Assembly (NCBI RefSeq): GCF_020906515.1
Contig: NC_085855.1
Coordinates: 1,922,001-1,986,000, forward strand
Reading direction: 5' to 3'
From: Vanrija pseudolonga
Lineage: Eukaryota; Basidiomycota; Tremellomycetes; Trichosporonales; Trichosporonaceae
DNA length: 64,000 nucleotides
Under the pieces are notes generated by a model, which was not told the origin of the DNA, did not search any database, and worked only from the letters and a program-made list of their open reading frames with translations. A program made the position numbers and the translations under genes. Below are positions 1 to 12,860 of the stretch, in pieces; position 1 is the stretch's first letter; every line of letters begins with the position of its first letter.

Positions 1-300
1 CGGCACACGCCTGGCCCATGGTCGTCGCCAGCGCTCACAACAAACAAGGTCGCGAGCAACGCGCCAAACGGTCCCGCGCTCCAGTCCAGTCGCATCCACT
101 CCTCTCAACCAGTTCCAGTCTCCAAAAGTCAGTACGTTGACCAGTCAGTCTCCTTCGTCCCCCAGCCTCTCCAGCCGTACCCCGGCCCAGCCCAGCCCAG
201 CCTTCCCCCCTACGCTTCCGACGCTTCCGCTAGCCAATGCTCATCCTGCATGTGAATGATGGTACACCGCGTCGTACATGACCATTAATGAATGGACATC
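1..300. other. Left-edge non-coding stretch
   Basis: No gene is supported here. The last bases are the 3' flank of the minus-strand RPL29 gene. The plus strand is pyrimidine-rich between about 100 and 220, with several CCAGTC/CCCAGC words, which could be leader or promoter of a gene lying outside the window. Confidence 0.4.
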
Positions 301-947
301 TTATGCCGAGGCCTTGGCCTTGCGGGCGGCGGCGACGGCCTTCTGCGAGCCCTGGGCGGCGAACTTGGCGTTGCGGCGGAACTGCACGAGCGAGCGGAGG
401 GCGAGGCGGGCGCGTGTGTGTGCGTGCGAGATGGAAAAAGTCAAGAGGGACAGAGGGGGAGGGGAGGTGTCGATACCGGTGCGAGTGGGTAAAGACGAGC
501 AGCAGCGGCCGCAGCAGAAAAACGACACAACGACACCATGGCGAGCGCAAGGAGGAACACCCGTCAGCGCGACGTCCTCACACACACACCATCACGACCA
601 CCCACCTTGGGGTCGACACCCTTGAGCGACTTGTACTTCTGGGTCTGGACCTTGGTGATACCGTTACGGTGCGCTGTGGGGGGTTAGTATGCTGTGTCGT
701 TGTCGTGCTTGCGGCGGCGATGGCGGCGGCGTGGGCCTTCCTCCCCTCCCTCTCTCCCTTCTCCTCCCCATGCTCTCCCCCCGTCGTCCCTCCCAGCCCA
801 AGCCCACGCCATCCCAAGCCCGCAAAATCGTCGAAGCTCACCCTTCTTGGTCTGGTTGTGGCTGGGTTCATTAGCTCTGTTCCGCGCTCCTCGCTGCGCT
901 CGTCGCGCGCTTCGCACTCACGCGGTGTGGTTCTTGGACTTGGCCAT
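301..947 (-). CDS. RPL29: 60S ribosomal protein L29 (eL29)
   Basis: Small basic protein of the large cytosolic ribosomal subunit. Four exons join cleanly: 922-947, 842-861, 606-673 and 301-381 (195 nt, 64 residues plus TAA). The product starts MAKSKNHTAHNQTKK and continues with AHRNG and SLKGVDPK, which are hallmarks of eL29; the C-terminus is an Ala/Lys-rich tail (about residues 40-64). Length matches the family (about 60 residues). All introns have GTGAGT- or GTGGGT-type donors and an acceptor AG; intron 2 carries a TACTAAC branch site. The ATG at 945-947 is the only sensible start because the family N-terminus begins there. The upstream 467 bp carries two CACGTG sites. Identification is firm; exon ends are read by eye. 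Confidence 0.95.
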
Positions 948-1414
948 TTTGGATGATTTTTACGCGTTGATGGCTAAGAGGTTGGCCAGGTTGTGCGTTG
1001 GTGTTGAGATTGCAGCAGCAGCAGGCGGCGAGGGAGCGACTGGCAGCGAGCGAGCGAGGACGGACACTGCTGCCACTGGCGCTGGGCGGGCAGAGCGAGC
1101 ACCCACCGCACAACCAGCCTGGCGCACGAGCAACCACTGCACCCAGCGTTACGAGGCTCGACGGGATCAAATAGTTTGTTCGAATTACCACGTGCTGCGG
1201 CATTATGAATGAAGCGGACTTATGCTGTGTGGCGACACCACGTGGTGGGATTATCTGAACCTCCCAGATAGGGCCAACCTCGATGAGGCACCTCGTCATG
1301 CAGACAGGCGCCGCCAAGTCCTCGCGCGATCGCTACGCTCCCGCACTATCATCACATCCATGCTGCTATGCAAATACATATACCTCGCTTCTTCTCTCCA
1401 CCACGCGCGCACGC
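948..1414. promoter_or_regulatory. RPL29 upstream region with two CACGTG sites
   Basis: This gap holds the RPL29 promoter and the 3' flank of RPT1. CACGTG occurs at 1189-1194 and again inside a perfect 12-bp palindrome (CACCACGTGGTG) at 1236-1247. CACGTG is the core bound by bHLH factors such as Cbf1. Functional use here is inference. No coding signal is convincing. Confidence 0.5.
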
Positions 1415-3065
<1,651 letters not shown>

Positions 3066-3346
3066 GTTGGCTTGCTGTTCTAGTGGTTTGCTCTGTTTCG
3101 CTTGTCGTAGTCTATGTTCGTCGTTTCTGAGTGTTCTAACGTGTAGAGTGTAGAGTCAAACGAGCAAGAGTGATGATTGATGATTGATGATGATGACCAC
3201 CTCTGTCCTTCCCTTCTAGCAGCACCGACGACGATTACAAGTCGCCAGGAGTGACGCCGTATGTCGCGTCACCCACGTGGCAATTTGATTCCGTCGGGAA
3301 GTGACCAGCGACTGTCTTCCTTTTGGGCGCGTCACGGTCAGGCGCG
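3066..3346. promoter_or_regulatory. Divergent RPT1 / Rap1-like promoter
   Basis: 281 bp between the RPT1 start (3065) and the first in-frame ATG of the Rap1-like gene (3347). It contains a TGATGATTGATGATTGATGATGATGA-like tandem run near 3170-3200 and a CCACGTGG palindrome at 3273-3280. Regulatory roles are inferred. Confidence 0.45.
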
Positions 3347-6300
3347 ATGGCATTTGGGCCATTTGGGGTGGAGGTCAATCTGGAACAACGACACTGTGCT
3401 TTATCGTCTCACCATCACCTTTACAACAACGCTGCCTGGGCAATGGCCTGCAAAGTACCCGTTCAGACATCCTACCCTCGCGGTGGGGTGTCAGAGGGGT
3501 CAGCCTTTGTAGACCAAATCTCGGGGGCACCACTCAGGATATACCTAGACTCAACACTACCAGACCATCTGGACCTGTGCAAGATCTTGACCGTGAGTCG
3601 CGTCATCGACTGGCATTGACTGACGGGTCCCAGAGCCTAGGCGGGGAAATTACAGCAGCAGGGGACAATGACACGCACCTCTTCGTCCTCGATCCCTCCA
3701 GTCGACAAATGATCAACGCCTTCTGTCACCCGGCATGGTTGCCGATCCCCGCCAAAGATCGGCTTATCGCGGCTATCGAGCGCGGCGAAGGCAGCTCACG
3801 CGAGTTCTGGAAGAAGAACGTCATCCTCTCGTCAGCTTGGATTCGCAAGTGCCATGAAGCGGGGCGGTTCATTGTGAGTCTAGCTCTCGGCCTGTGCGCT
3901 AACATCAAGGGCGAGGAACAGGAATGGAGCGGCATGCGGCAAGCCGGCCCGCCGGTCGACGCGCAGCTGTTCAACCTCTGGGAGTTTGGCACAGACGAAG
4001 AGCACAACGCTTCGGCCGCTTGGACATGTGCCGACTGCAACCGCCAGTGCCTCGACCGATGGGACCTCGAGTTCCACCTGTCGAAGAGCAGCTGCGAGCC
4101 AAAAACCATGCACTCCATTGCCCAAAGACCAACGGCCCCACGCTGGCGCTTCATGCCCGACTTTCCGCCAGAGCCATCACCGCCTCCAGTTCCTTCGGCC
4201 ATCGTGCTTCAGCCGCCGACAAGTCCGGTCCAACCCGATCAAGACGAGTTAATGGACGATGACGACGTCAAACCTGGCCCAGGACAGCTTCCTTCATCCC
4301 AGCAGTCAGAAGACATGGATATCGATACCCCAACGGCGTCCCAGGTTCCGCAGCAGGCGGCCTTGCAGCCCACAAGAACCTACCAATTGGACGAAGACAT
4401 GGATATCGAAACGCCAACGCCGACACCTACGCCGCGAAGAGCCACTCCACCAGCTGTGGCATCGGGATCCACACAGGCTGTACTGGCAACCCCGGGGGCA
4501 GCTCTCCTAGAAGCCAGCATCGACCTGTCCACAATACCCAGCGTGTCAAATTTATCCAACATGTTCCCGTTCCTCCTCGACGTAAACGTCTGGTTCTACA
4601 GCGAGTTCTCGCAGCACACTCAAACGGTCGTCGGCGATGCCGTGAAGGCGGTTGGCGGCATTGTCACCACCGGCGATGACTGGGGACACGCGACCCACCT
4701 TCTCTTCCCAGAAGACACAGACGAGTTCTTAAACGAGACCTTCATGGACAGCTTGGCCGAGGCCTGCGCCATGGAAGGAAAGTGGTGCGTCGACATCGAA
4801 TGGGTCGTCCAATGCCTCAAGGCCAAGGAGCACCTTCCAGAAGGAAACTTCGCGGTCACCAGGCATAAGCCGCGGGGTGTCGGGGGCGTGCCCGAGCAGT
4901 CTCCTGCCCCCGTAGCGCCAACAGACACGCCGCGGCGTGCAGCTCGATTGAGCGAAAAGGGGAAGGAAGTTGCCTCAAGCACTCCCACAAGTTCGTTCGC
5001 CGCCGGGGCCAACACGGCACCGACTCTACAGTGGACGTCAAGTGCAACCGGGACGCCGAGTCTGCGTTGGACAAGTAGTGCGACCGGGGCGAACTCTACA
5101 CCCGTTTCACAATATCGCCGCTCAAGCGCCACGGGTTCCAATACTCTGCCGCTCTCACAAGTTGGCCCGAAAGGAGTAACATCTACGCCTACTCCACAAA
5201 CTGAAACCAGGAGAACCAGTGGGGTCACCGCTACGCCACAAACTCGAACAAAAATCACTGGTGCCAACTTGATCCCCGTTGCGCAAAATCGGCCCAATGA
5301 TGCCTCTGGCAGTAACAACCCCGGGACTGGCCATACCACGGCGGTCAACCCGCCCGCCCCGCCGCCTAAGCTCTCCAAGAAAGAGCGAAAGCGTCAAAGG
5401 AAATTGGTGAACGGGGCGCCTAATCCGCATCGGAAGTCCTATAGCGATTTTTCGCAGTATGGACCGTGGGCGCCCTGCCATCTCTCACTAATCATTGGAG
5501 CGGAGAAACGAAAACTTCTTGACTCGGGGGACCCATGCATGTATCTTGCAAGAAAGGTAGGTAAACTAGGCCCTAGGTGTCTTTGGTACGCCCACTCATC
5601 CATCACAGTACGGGCACTCATCAGTTGAGTGGAAGAATCTCCTCGGGCATTGGGAGAAGAAGACGGGTCCCTTCTCAGGATTCAAGTACAAAGTCCCCTC
5701 GGAGGAGGAGGTGGGGCAAAGGAAGACTTGTCGCATCCCACCGGTTGTCATTGCCATTATTGCGTCTCAATACCACGGCCCGAACGGCAACAGACCTGCA
5801 AAGCAGCATGCCAATGCGGTGCAGCACCTGGCCAAAATCGTAAGCTTGCTCGCAGGCGGAGGGTTACTGACTTTCTCACAGCACCCAGAGTACACGGAGA
5901 TGGAATGGAAGCGGGTTATGAAATTTTGGAGACTCAGGAAGGGCATGTTTGACCGAGCCAAGGGCTTCTGGTCGCCTGACATGACGCGAAAACAGGTAGA
6001 GCAACTCTTCTCGTGCGAGTCTAGGCAGACCGCGGAAGACGCTCCCAGCGTTATCGGTGAAGTCGAGCCTTTCCACGACTCGGACGCCGACGACGTGTCC
6101 AGCAACGGGTCATCCAACAGTGGGGACAACAGCCACGGCAGTGGGTCATCCAACAGTGGAAACAGCGATAGTGGCGGAGGGCCACCGTCGCCTGTCATAC
6201 CCGCCACTCGCAATAGTCCGCCCAACTCCGCCAATAACGTTGGCTGGGTCAAGGTTCCCGCTCGAGTGCAAGCGGCGCGCGCTGTTGTGCCGGCCAAGCG

Positions 6301-6988
6301 TCCCAGTCCGAATGTCGAGCCGAATCTGGCTGTTCCCAAAAGGACCAACCTCTACTCTCCGTTCGATGGGGAGGAGCGTCGGCTGATGGCTGTCTACATG
6401 ATGAGCCGCCTTCCAACCCCCACGGGCTGTTCCCCGAACGACTGGGCCGATTTTGCAGATATCAACCCTCACCGACCGGCACAAGTATGGGCACAGCACT
6501 TTCGAGCTACGGAAGGCGTCATTCGCAGTCTTCTCAAGAAAATGCTTGCCGCCGGTGGCAGTGCCGTACCAGCACAGGCTGCCGTACCAGCAGCACAGGC
6601 AACATCGCCTGTGCCCACCGCCACACCGGCGTCTTTTGCCGAGGGAGCACCAGTGCCTGCGAGGGTCACCCGTGCGCTGGCTGCATCAGCGACCCCGCCA
6701 GTAGTCGCTACCCCACCTGTGGTGGCAAACAGCGCACCGACCAGGCGCTCGAGTCGGTCAACGCCGCAGTCCGCTGCGTCTAGTTCGCAGCCCTCGCCAA
6801 CGCCACAGCTGGGGGTCACGCCCAAGCCTCGTGCAACGGCATCCCAGCCACCTCCTGCCTCACAGCCTACTCCACGTCGTGGTCGAAGCGCAGCCGAGGC
6901 CATTGTCATTGATGACGACGACAGTGGGACGCGTCGCCGTACTCGCCGCACCCGGGGCGACATCAACAATCCTGTCATCATCGACTAG
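3347..6988 (+). CDS. Rap1-like BRCT / zinc-finger / Myb protein
   Basis: Likely a chromatin or telomere protein; function is inferred. Exons 3347-3592, 3634-3873, 3910-5556, 5609-5839 and 5882-6988 join in phase to give about 1156 residues. Residues about 53-162 look like the Rap1-type N-terminal BRCT (start APLRIYLDS, then SLGGEI, ending SSAWIRKCHEAGRFI). A C2HC finger (CADC...H...C) follows at about 202-222. A second BRCT lies at about 381-480 with GGIVTTGDDW and WCVDIEWVVQCL. Three Myb-like modules follow at about 692-735, 755-816 and 946-1010; the last (DGEERRLMAVY ... PAQVWAQHF) best resembles the Rap1 Myb. Long Ser/Thr/Pro linkers separate these. The tail carries IVIDDDD, a SUMO-binding-like motif. 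The start could also be the ATG at 3443. A plain BRCT/Myb DNA-repair protein is the alternative. Confidence 0.75.
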
Positions 6989-7928
6989 GTGGCGTTTGGC
7001 GACGCGTCGCCCTTTCTCCTTTCCGCTTATTGCAAATACACTGTACCCATACCATCACCCAACCCGTCTAGTATCTTGTTCTGCACAGAGCATTGTGTGT
7101 GTATGCATAAGGCTGTATCCTGTGTGTGTAAGAGTGTATCGTGGCCGTAATGTCGTGATTGTGTGTAGCACATAGACGTCGGAACTGAGCGGACTTGGGT
7201 ATTTTTGCCACCCAACCCACTGTCGACTGCACGGACAGGCACGAGCCAAAGCCAAGTCTAAAAACCCTGACCCGGCGACCAATTGTGCAAGATACCCGAT
7301 GGGTAGTATGCATTTCCGTCCATTTCCCTTGGCTGCAGACTCTCTGCCCCGCGCATCGCCGCCGCCGCCTCCGCCTCCGCCGCCGCCTCTGCCGCTTTCC
7401 GTTTCTTGGCCCTTCGCCCCCTCGCTCTGTTACGTCGTCGTCGCTCGTTTGTCCGCCGCTCGTGCCGTTGCCGCAAGCCTGTTGCCGCAAATCTCTAACA
7501 AGCAGCAACCAACGAGATTCAAGCCTTGAACCCGACCCCGCGCCGCCCACACTGGCCACAACCCTGGCATTCCTCCCCACTACTCAACTGCAACTGCAAC
7601 CTTCCCTTTCCTTCATCCGCAACCACACACCATCACTTGGCCATCACCAACACCACACCCACGCCGCCCACAGTCACGACAACGCACACGCCATCGAGCA
7701 CTCCCTGCACGTCCACGCCCACTTACCCCGCAGCATCCATCCGTGAGTGCACACCCACACACAAAGAACCCAGGCCCTAGCGTCAAACACGCTGGGGCTC
7801 CGAGCACTGCAATTGGAGTCCCCTCGCGTTTCCAGCGTGCCGTTCCACAAGGCCGCCGCGCAAAACAACAACACGAACCCACCCGAAGCACAGAAAAGGA
7901 CCACTTGCTCACACACCCTCGCCACAGG
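6989..7928 (+). promoter_or_regulatory. Kinase promoter and spliced 5' leader
   Basis: This gap holds the 3' flank of the Rap1-like gene and the upstream region of the kinase. A GTGAGT at 7743 and a CACAG ending at 7927 bracket a probable 185-nt 5' UTR intron that ends directly before the ATG at 7929. The leader from about 7540 is rich in CA/CC. No other coding signal is convincing. Confidence 0.5.
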
Positions 7929-10448
7929 ATGCTGCAGGGCTCCCAGTCAAACCAGTCTCCATCGGCCAGTCCAGCGGCTGCATTCCTAAGATCCCTCGGC
8001 GGCGGCGGCAGCGTCAGCGGTCCCACCCCTCACCCACGCTCCTTTAGCGTTTCCTCTGCGCCTGATGCTGAGCACGATGCGGGCGCGCCGGCGACCGACC
8101 TGCGCCGCGCGCGCAGCATGAAGACGCCCGCCACCCGCGCGTTCGACGGCATGGCCGGCCTGTCCAGCTTCACGGCCGCCGGGTCGGGCCTCGCGTCGTC
8201 GCCGTCGTCAGAGACCGCTGACGCTGTGCCGGCGCTCCCGGCGATCGCGCGCCACCCCCTCTTTGCGCACTACGCCCAGATGCCTGCGCCGCCGTCTGCC
8301 GCGTCGCTCGAGAACCCGTTCTCGCCCATTTCGTCGGACGGCCAGGACGAGGACATGCCCCCGAGTCCCGTCGAGAGCGCGCTCTCCTCTGGCGCGTTCT
8401 CGCCCGCGTCGGCGTTCCTCTCGCACTTCTCGAGCAGGAGCAGCATGGCCGCCGTGGAGAAGATCACGCCAGACGCACAAGGTGCCCGCGTGCTCAACTA
8501 CACGCTGGGCAAGATTATCGGCCGCGGCGGGTTCTCGACCGTGCGCCAGGCGATCCACGTCGAGACGGGCGAGATCTTTGCGTGCAAGATTGTCAAGCGC
8601 GACGATCTGAGCGACGAGTCGGGGTCGGTCGAGCGCTTCGAGGACGAGATCCGCATCTGGAAGAGCATGCCCGGCCACCCTGCCCTGTTACCGCTTCTCG
8701 AAATGCACAGGACGAGCTTTGCCACCTTCCTCGTCATGCCGTACCTGTCGGGAGGGAGCCTGCTCGACGTGCTCCGGCTCGAGGGCGGTGGCGAGAACAC
8801 GGCGCGCAAGTGGTTCCCTGGAGTGGTGGCCGGCGTCGCCGCCATGCACGAGGGCTTCCAGGATTTCGAGGGCAGCATGCTGCACGGCGACCTGAAGCTC
8901 GACAACTTCATCGTCGACCAGAACGGCGCGGTCAAGCTCGGGGACTTTGGGATGGCGCAGAAGATCGTTCCCGGCGGCCAGCCTGTGGCGACTATCCCCC
9001 CCTCACTCAGCCCACAGGCACACCTCCCGGGTCACTTGCAGCCGAGGCCAAGGATGAGTTCGGCACCGACGCCAATGCCGGTACCCGGCTCCCAGGCCTA
9101 CCACGAGCAGCACAACAAGCATCACCAGCATCATCATCACCATCACCACCACCACCATCACTCCCACCACAGACACCATGACGAAGAGGAGGAGCTCGTT
9201 CCGCACCCCTCACAGCCCTTCCCGTCAGCGTCGCTCCCGTACGCGCCACCCGAGCTCCTGAGAGCACCACCATCACAGCCTACACTGGCTCAGGATATCT
9301 GGTCGACTGGAATCATCCTGCACGCGTTGCTGGTTGGCAGACTCCCCTTTGTCGACTCCTTTGACCCGCGCCTGCAGATGAAGATCCTCAGGGGACAGTT
9401 CGACGAGCCGACATTCGTCGGCCAAGAATGGCTCGAAGTCCTCCACGGCACGATGGACCGGAACCCGGCCACTCGGTGGGACATTAAGCGCGTGCGCGAG
9501 TCGGACGCAGTCGTCGGCTGGCGTGAGGTCAAGACGAGGCTCAAGAGCCGCAGCAGGTCACGAGCTCGCCACAGACTCAGCGGGCACGAGTCGGGGCTCG
9601 ACCTCGGTATCAGAGAGAGGTCAAACGAGAGGCACCAGCACCCCGACGGCATCCCCATTCCCATGGGACGGAGAGGAAGGTCACGCTCGCGCCTCGCAGC
9701 CGACAGCATGGGCCACCACCGCGGCAGCTCGTTCCCTCGTGTCGCCTCGGCAGAGTTTTACACGGCCGAGATTGAGCGCCCCAACAGTCTTCTCGAACGC
9801 CCGACAAGCCTGCACATCGTCACCCAGCCGATTGACCATGAGCGGTCTAGGTCGGCGAGCAGGAACCGGGCGCCGGGCACACCAGGGTCTGCCAGGCCGG
9901 TGCTGTCTCTCAACACTGACAACCTGTTGACTCCGCACCTGGCGACCAAGAACGGCACGTCGTCTCCCGACGACAAGCTTGTCTCGGACCTCGAAGGCGT
10001 GCAGATCACACGCGGGCGATCGACGCAGCGTGGCGGTAACGGCGCTGTCGGCCGGTCGCCGTCGGCGTCGTCACTCTTCGTCCCCGACTTAACGTTAGTC
10101 ACTGGGCGTCCGACCAACCGCTCGCCAAGCGTAGGGCGGCAGCCAGGCATGGAAGACGTGCGGCCGTCGCGCTCGCGTACGCGGTGGTCCGACGTCGCGG
10201 CAGGCAGCGGCCCACCCTCGGCGTCCCTCCCGTCGTCGAGAAGCGGATCAAACCAGCGCGGTTCGCCCGGCTGGCAAGCCAACACCAACGACTCGACCCC
10301 CACCAGCCGCCCACCGACCCTTGGCTTCGAGCTCGAGGCCGTCGACGAGGAGGAGCGCGGTCGTCGTGGCCGCTCACCGGCGACCAGGGGCCGGCAACCG
10401 CAAGTGTTTGCGCGGAGCAAGAGCCGTGGGCCTAAACAACCCGAGTAG
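7929..10448 (+). CDS. Ser/Thr protein kinase with His-rich activation segment
   Basis: Single-exon gene of 839 residues. The N-terminal 185 residues are low-complexity Ser/Pro/Ala. The kinase domain spans about 187-540: glycine loop GKIIGRGGFSTV, VAIK-type lysine in FACKIVK, catalytic loop HGDLKLDNF (about 318), DFG (about 337) and YAPPELL (about 437), then DIWSTGIILHALLVGRLPF. HRD is replaced by HGD, so it is a non-RD kinase. About 100 residues, including a run of His (about 400-417), separate DFG from APPE. The C-terminal 300 residues are Arg/Ser-rich and probably disordered, with many RSRSR-type sites. The domain resembles fungal CAMK-like kinases, but I cannot name an orthologue. The ATG at 7929 is preceded by a 5' UTR intron and is the first in frame. 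Confidence 0.88.
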   Translation: MLQGSQSNQSPSASPAAAFLRSLGGGGSVSGPTPHPRSFSVSSAPDAEHDAGAPATDLRRARSMKTPATRAFDGMAGLSSFTAAGSGLASSPSSETADAVPALPAIARHPLFAHYAQMPAPPSAASLENPFSPISSDGQDEDMPPSPVESALSSGAFSPASAFLSHFSSRSSMAAVEKITPDAQGARVLNYTLGKIIGRGGFSTVRQAIHVETGEIFACKIVKRDDLSDESGSVERFEDEIRIWKSMPGHPALLPLLEMHRTSFATFLVMPYLSGGSLLDVLRLEGGGENTARKWFPGVVAGVAAMHEGFQDFEGSMLHGDLKLDNFIVDQNGAVKLGDFGMAQKIVPGGQPVATIPPSLSPQAHLPGHLQPRPRMSSAPTPMPVPGSQAYHEQHNKHHQHHHHHHHHHHHSHHRHHDEEEELVPHPSQPFPSASLPYAPPELLRAPPSQPTLAQDIWSTGIILHALLVGRLPFVDSFDPRLQMKILRGQFDEPTFVGQEWLEVLHGTMDRNPATRWDIKRVRESDAVVGWREVKTRLKSRSRSRARHRLSGHESGLDLGIRERSNERHQHPDGIPIPMGRRGRSRSRLAADSMGHHRGSSFPRVASAEFYTAEIERPNSLLERPTSLHIVTQPIDHERSRSASRNRAPGTPGSARPVLSLNTDNLLTPHLATKNGTSSPDDKLVSDLEGVQITRGRSTQRGGNGAVGRSPSASSLFVPDLTLVTGRPTNRSPSVGRQPGMEDVRPSRSRTRWSDVAAGSGPPSASLPSSRSGSNQRGSPGWQANTNDSTPTSRPPTLGFELEAVDEEERGRRGRSPATRGRQPQVFARSKSRGPKQPE

Positions 10449-10861
10449 AGTGGCGGGCAGGCGTGCGTCGCTGAGCGAGGCTTTCGATACCCCGTGTCGT
10501 TAAGATGTCGCTTTCTCGGAATAAAATCGTAGCGTCTGATCCAGACACCAGACATCAAATGTGGCAGCATATCATGCAAATGTCTTAGCAAAGCACGCCG
10601 GGGCCAGTGTTGTAAGTTGTAACGCTGCTAAACCTTAAACTCTTCTATGAGTTGCACCCAATCGTCCTTCGTTTGAGTTGCTGCGACATCCTGCTTCTTG
10701 CTCTTCCAGATGCGTCCACATGGTGGGCAAGAATCCAGGCCAGGCTATTAGTAGCAAGTGATCAAGCAGTAGAACGTTGAGCCGGCGAGTTGACGTCAAT
10801 GTGGTGCCACCGTCATCAGATTAGATTGCATCTACAACTTGGTACCGGTCTAGCCTGCCGC
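10449..10861. other. Convergent 3' intergenic region
   Basis: Between the 3' ends of the kinase (+) and ATG18 (-). It contains AATAAAA at about 10520, usable as a polyadenylation signal for the kinase. Nothing else is recognised. Confidence 0.4.
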
Positions 10862-12415
10862 CTACTCTCCTGTTCCCGATCCGAGCGTATCCTCGTTGTT
10901 CAGAAGGCTAGGGGTCAGTCATGCCCACACGCGACAACTCACTTGAACTCCTTCATCAAGGCACACTCGCCGCCGTTCTCGAGATCAATGTTGTACGCCT
11001 GGAACACGCCATCGGCGCTGATCACCATGACCTGGGGCAGGGTGCTGCTCATGGCGACGACGGTGCGCACGCCCGTCTGCTGGGGACGCAGCTTGATGTG
11101 GGCAAAGTCACGCTGCGGCTCCCACATCTCTGTGACGCCTTTGGGGAGGTATGTGCCCACCCCACCGAGGAGGCTCTTGCCGAAATGGTATGAGCGGCGA
11201 CGGAGAGACGACGCGGCGGTATGGGTGGAAGGTAATCCCAGATGCGGGGCCGAGGAGGGTGGCGAGCTCGGCGTTTCCGACGGCGTCGGGCTGTCGAACC
11301 CTCCCGAGCTTGCGCTCGGGGGCGGCGACTCGTCGCCACCACCGCTGGCACCGTTCCCGCTCTTCCGGTTGGTCAGCTTGTAGATGTGGATTGTCGAGGT
11401 GTCGGACGACACGGCGAGGAGCGTGGACGCGAGGTTGAAGTTCATGCTGAAGATGTGTGCCGACGACGTGCCGCGACGGAACTGCCACAGTTTCTTGGCG
11501 TCGGGCACCGAGAAGACACGCACGACAGTCCCCTTGTCGCTCGCCGTGGCCAGCATCGTGCCCGTCGAGTTGAGGCTCAGCGCGGCAATTGGCGTCTTGT
11601 GCGCCTGGATCACGTTGACAGCGGACAGGTTGAGCGTGTCAAAGATGAGCACGTCACCCGTTGTCGGCGCCGGAGCAGCTGGCGGCACGCCAGATGACAC
11701 CGAGGCGGACGACGTCGACGGCGCAGGAGACGGATACGCGAGGTATGAGTGTTCGCTCGACGACGAGAGAGCGCACACGGCGTTGGGGTTCGGCCCCGTC
11801 TCGATCGTGTGTAGCAGCTTCATTGTCGAGATGTCGTAGATGTAGATCTCGTTCTCGAGCACCACAATCAGCCGCTTGCGGTTCATCTTGACGGCCAAAA
11901 CCGACGACGGGAAGATGAGCTCGCAGATGGTTGATTGGCGCTGGTATCATCAGCCATCATGGCCTTAGCCATCCCACCCACCTTGGTGTTGACAATCTGG
12001 AGCTTCTTGGGCGAGTTGCTCGCCTGCTGGTCGGGCGCGCCGACAAGCGCTACCAGCGACGTGCAGAACAGCATCTCGACGACGCCCGTCGCGCCCTGGT
12101 CATCTGTGGGAGGGTGGTAAGCTCGGCGCGTGGCCTCTCGCGGTGTCCGCACCCCACCACGCTGGCGGCGCCGCGGGCTCGCCCCAGCGGTGCTGCTGTG
12201 CGGCCGGCTCGCGGCGCGGCGGAGACCACCGACACCCACTCTTGGAATGGACCTTGCCGAATGGGTCGCAGTTGAGGATCGTGTACCCCTTCTTGTGCCC
12301 GACTGCGATGCACGAGAAGTCCTGGTTGAAGTTGCAGCACTGGGGCGTTAGCGGCGCCAGTCGCAGCGGGCAGGCTTACCAGTAGGTCGGGGTGCCGCTT
12401 GCCGCTCGGGGCCAT
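10862..12415 (-). CDS. ATG18: Autophagy PROPPIN Atg18 (WD40, PI3P-binding)
   Basis: Seven-bladed WD40 protein that binds PI3P and PI(3,5)P2 at the isolation membrane and the vacuole. Minus strand, five exons. The start [12 protein letters not shown] joins to [14 protein letters not shown] and then to [17 protein letters not shown]. The lipid-binding motif FRRG is present (WQFRRGTSS), as is the family block [15 protein letters not shown] across an exon join. The 6CD loop is a Ser/Pro/Gly-rich insert of about 60 residues before SYHFGKSLL, as in other fungal Atg18 proteins. The last short exon (10862 to about 10905) adds [15 protein letters not shown]. Hsv2 or Atg21 are alternatives, but the [12 protein letters not shown] and 6CD features favour Atg18. 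Confidence 0.93.
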
Positions 12416-12860
12416 GGCTGCAGCTGCTTGCTGGGAAGGGTGGACGAGGAGGCGAGAGGGGTGGGTTACAGACGCCGGCGGAGGAGAACGATGACGCGGT
12501 GACTCGGAGATGGTGTGGGCGCGGCTTGGCGGCGGCGTGGGGCAGAGTCGGGGTGAGTCGGTGGTGCTGAGACGGGCTGGGGCGTGCTTCTGGAGGCAAG
12601 CTCGTGAATGATGCAGTTGCTAGAGGTACGATTTGATGATTAAAGGATGATGATTGAGTGAGTGCGATGAGGAGAGTGGTCTAGTAGTGTGTGCTGCACC
12701 AGTCGTCGTTTCAGTCACGGCGTCATTGATGCCGCCCGCGCCGGAACACTCCACGGCCCACACACCCACCACCAAGTGGCAAATCCGAAACCCCCCTCCC
12801 ACTTCGACTCCACGCCTCACCACCCCGCCACACCAATGCAATGCATATGAATAACACGTC
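12416..12860. other. ATG18 upstream / BRL1 downstream region
   Basis: 445 bp holding the ATG18 promoter and leader next to its ATG and the BRL1 3' flank. No motif stands out and no gene is supported. Confidence 0.4.

Noticed and set aside
382-605. Possible box C/D snoRNA in RPL29 intron 3 (GTGATGG and CTGA words)
   Set aside because: The C box differs from RTGATGA and there is no terminal stem.
871-1317. Minus-strand frame upstream of RPL29
   Set aside because: It overlaps the RPL29 start exon in another frame and has no recognised content; it is promoter sequence.
7204-7212. TTTGCCACC (reverse of the yeast PACE proteasome element); also at 51344
   Set aside because: It lies near a kinase and between sulfur genes, not near RPT1 or PRE9, and PACE is an ascomycete element.
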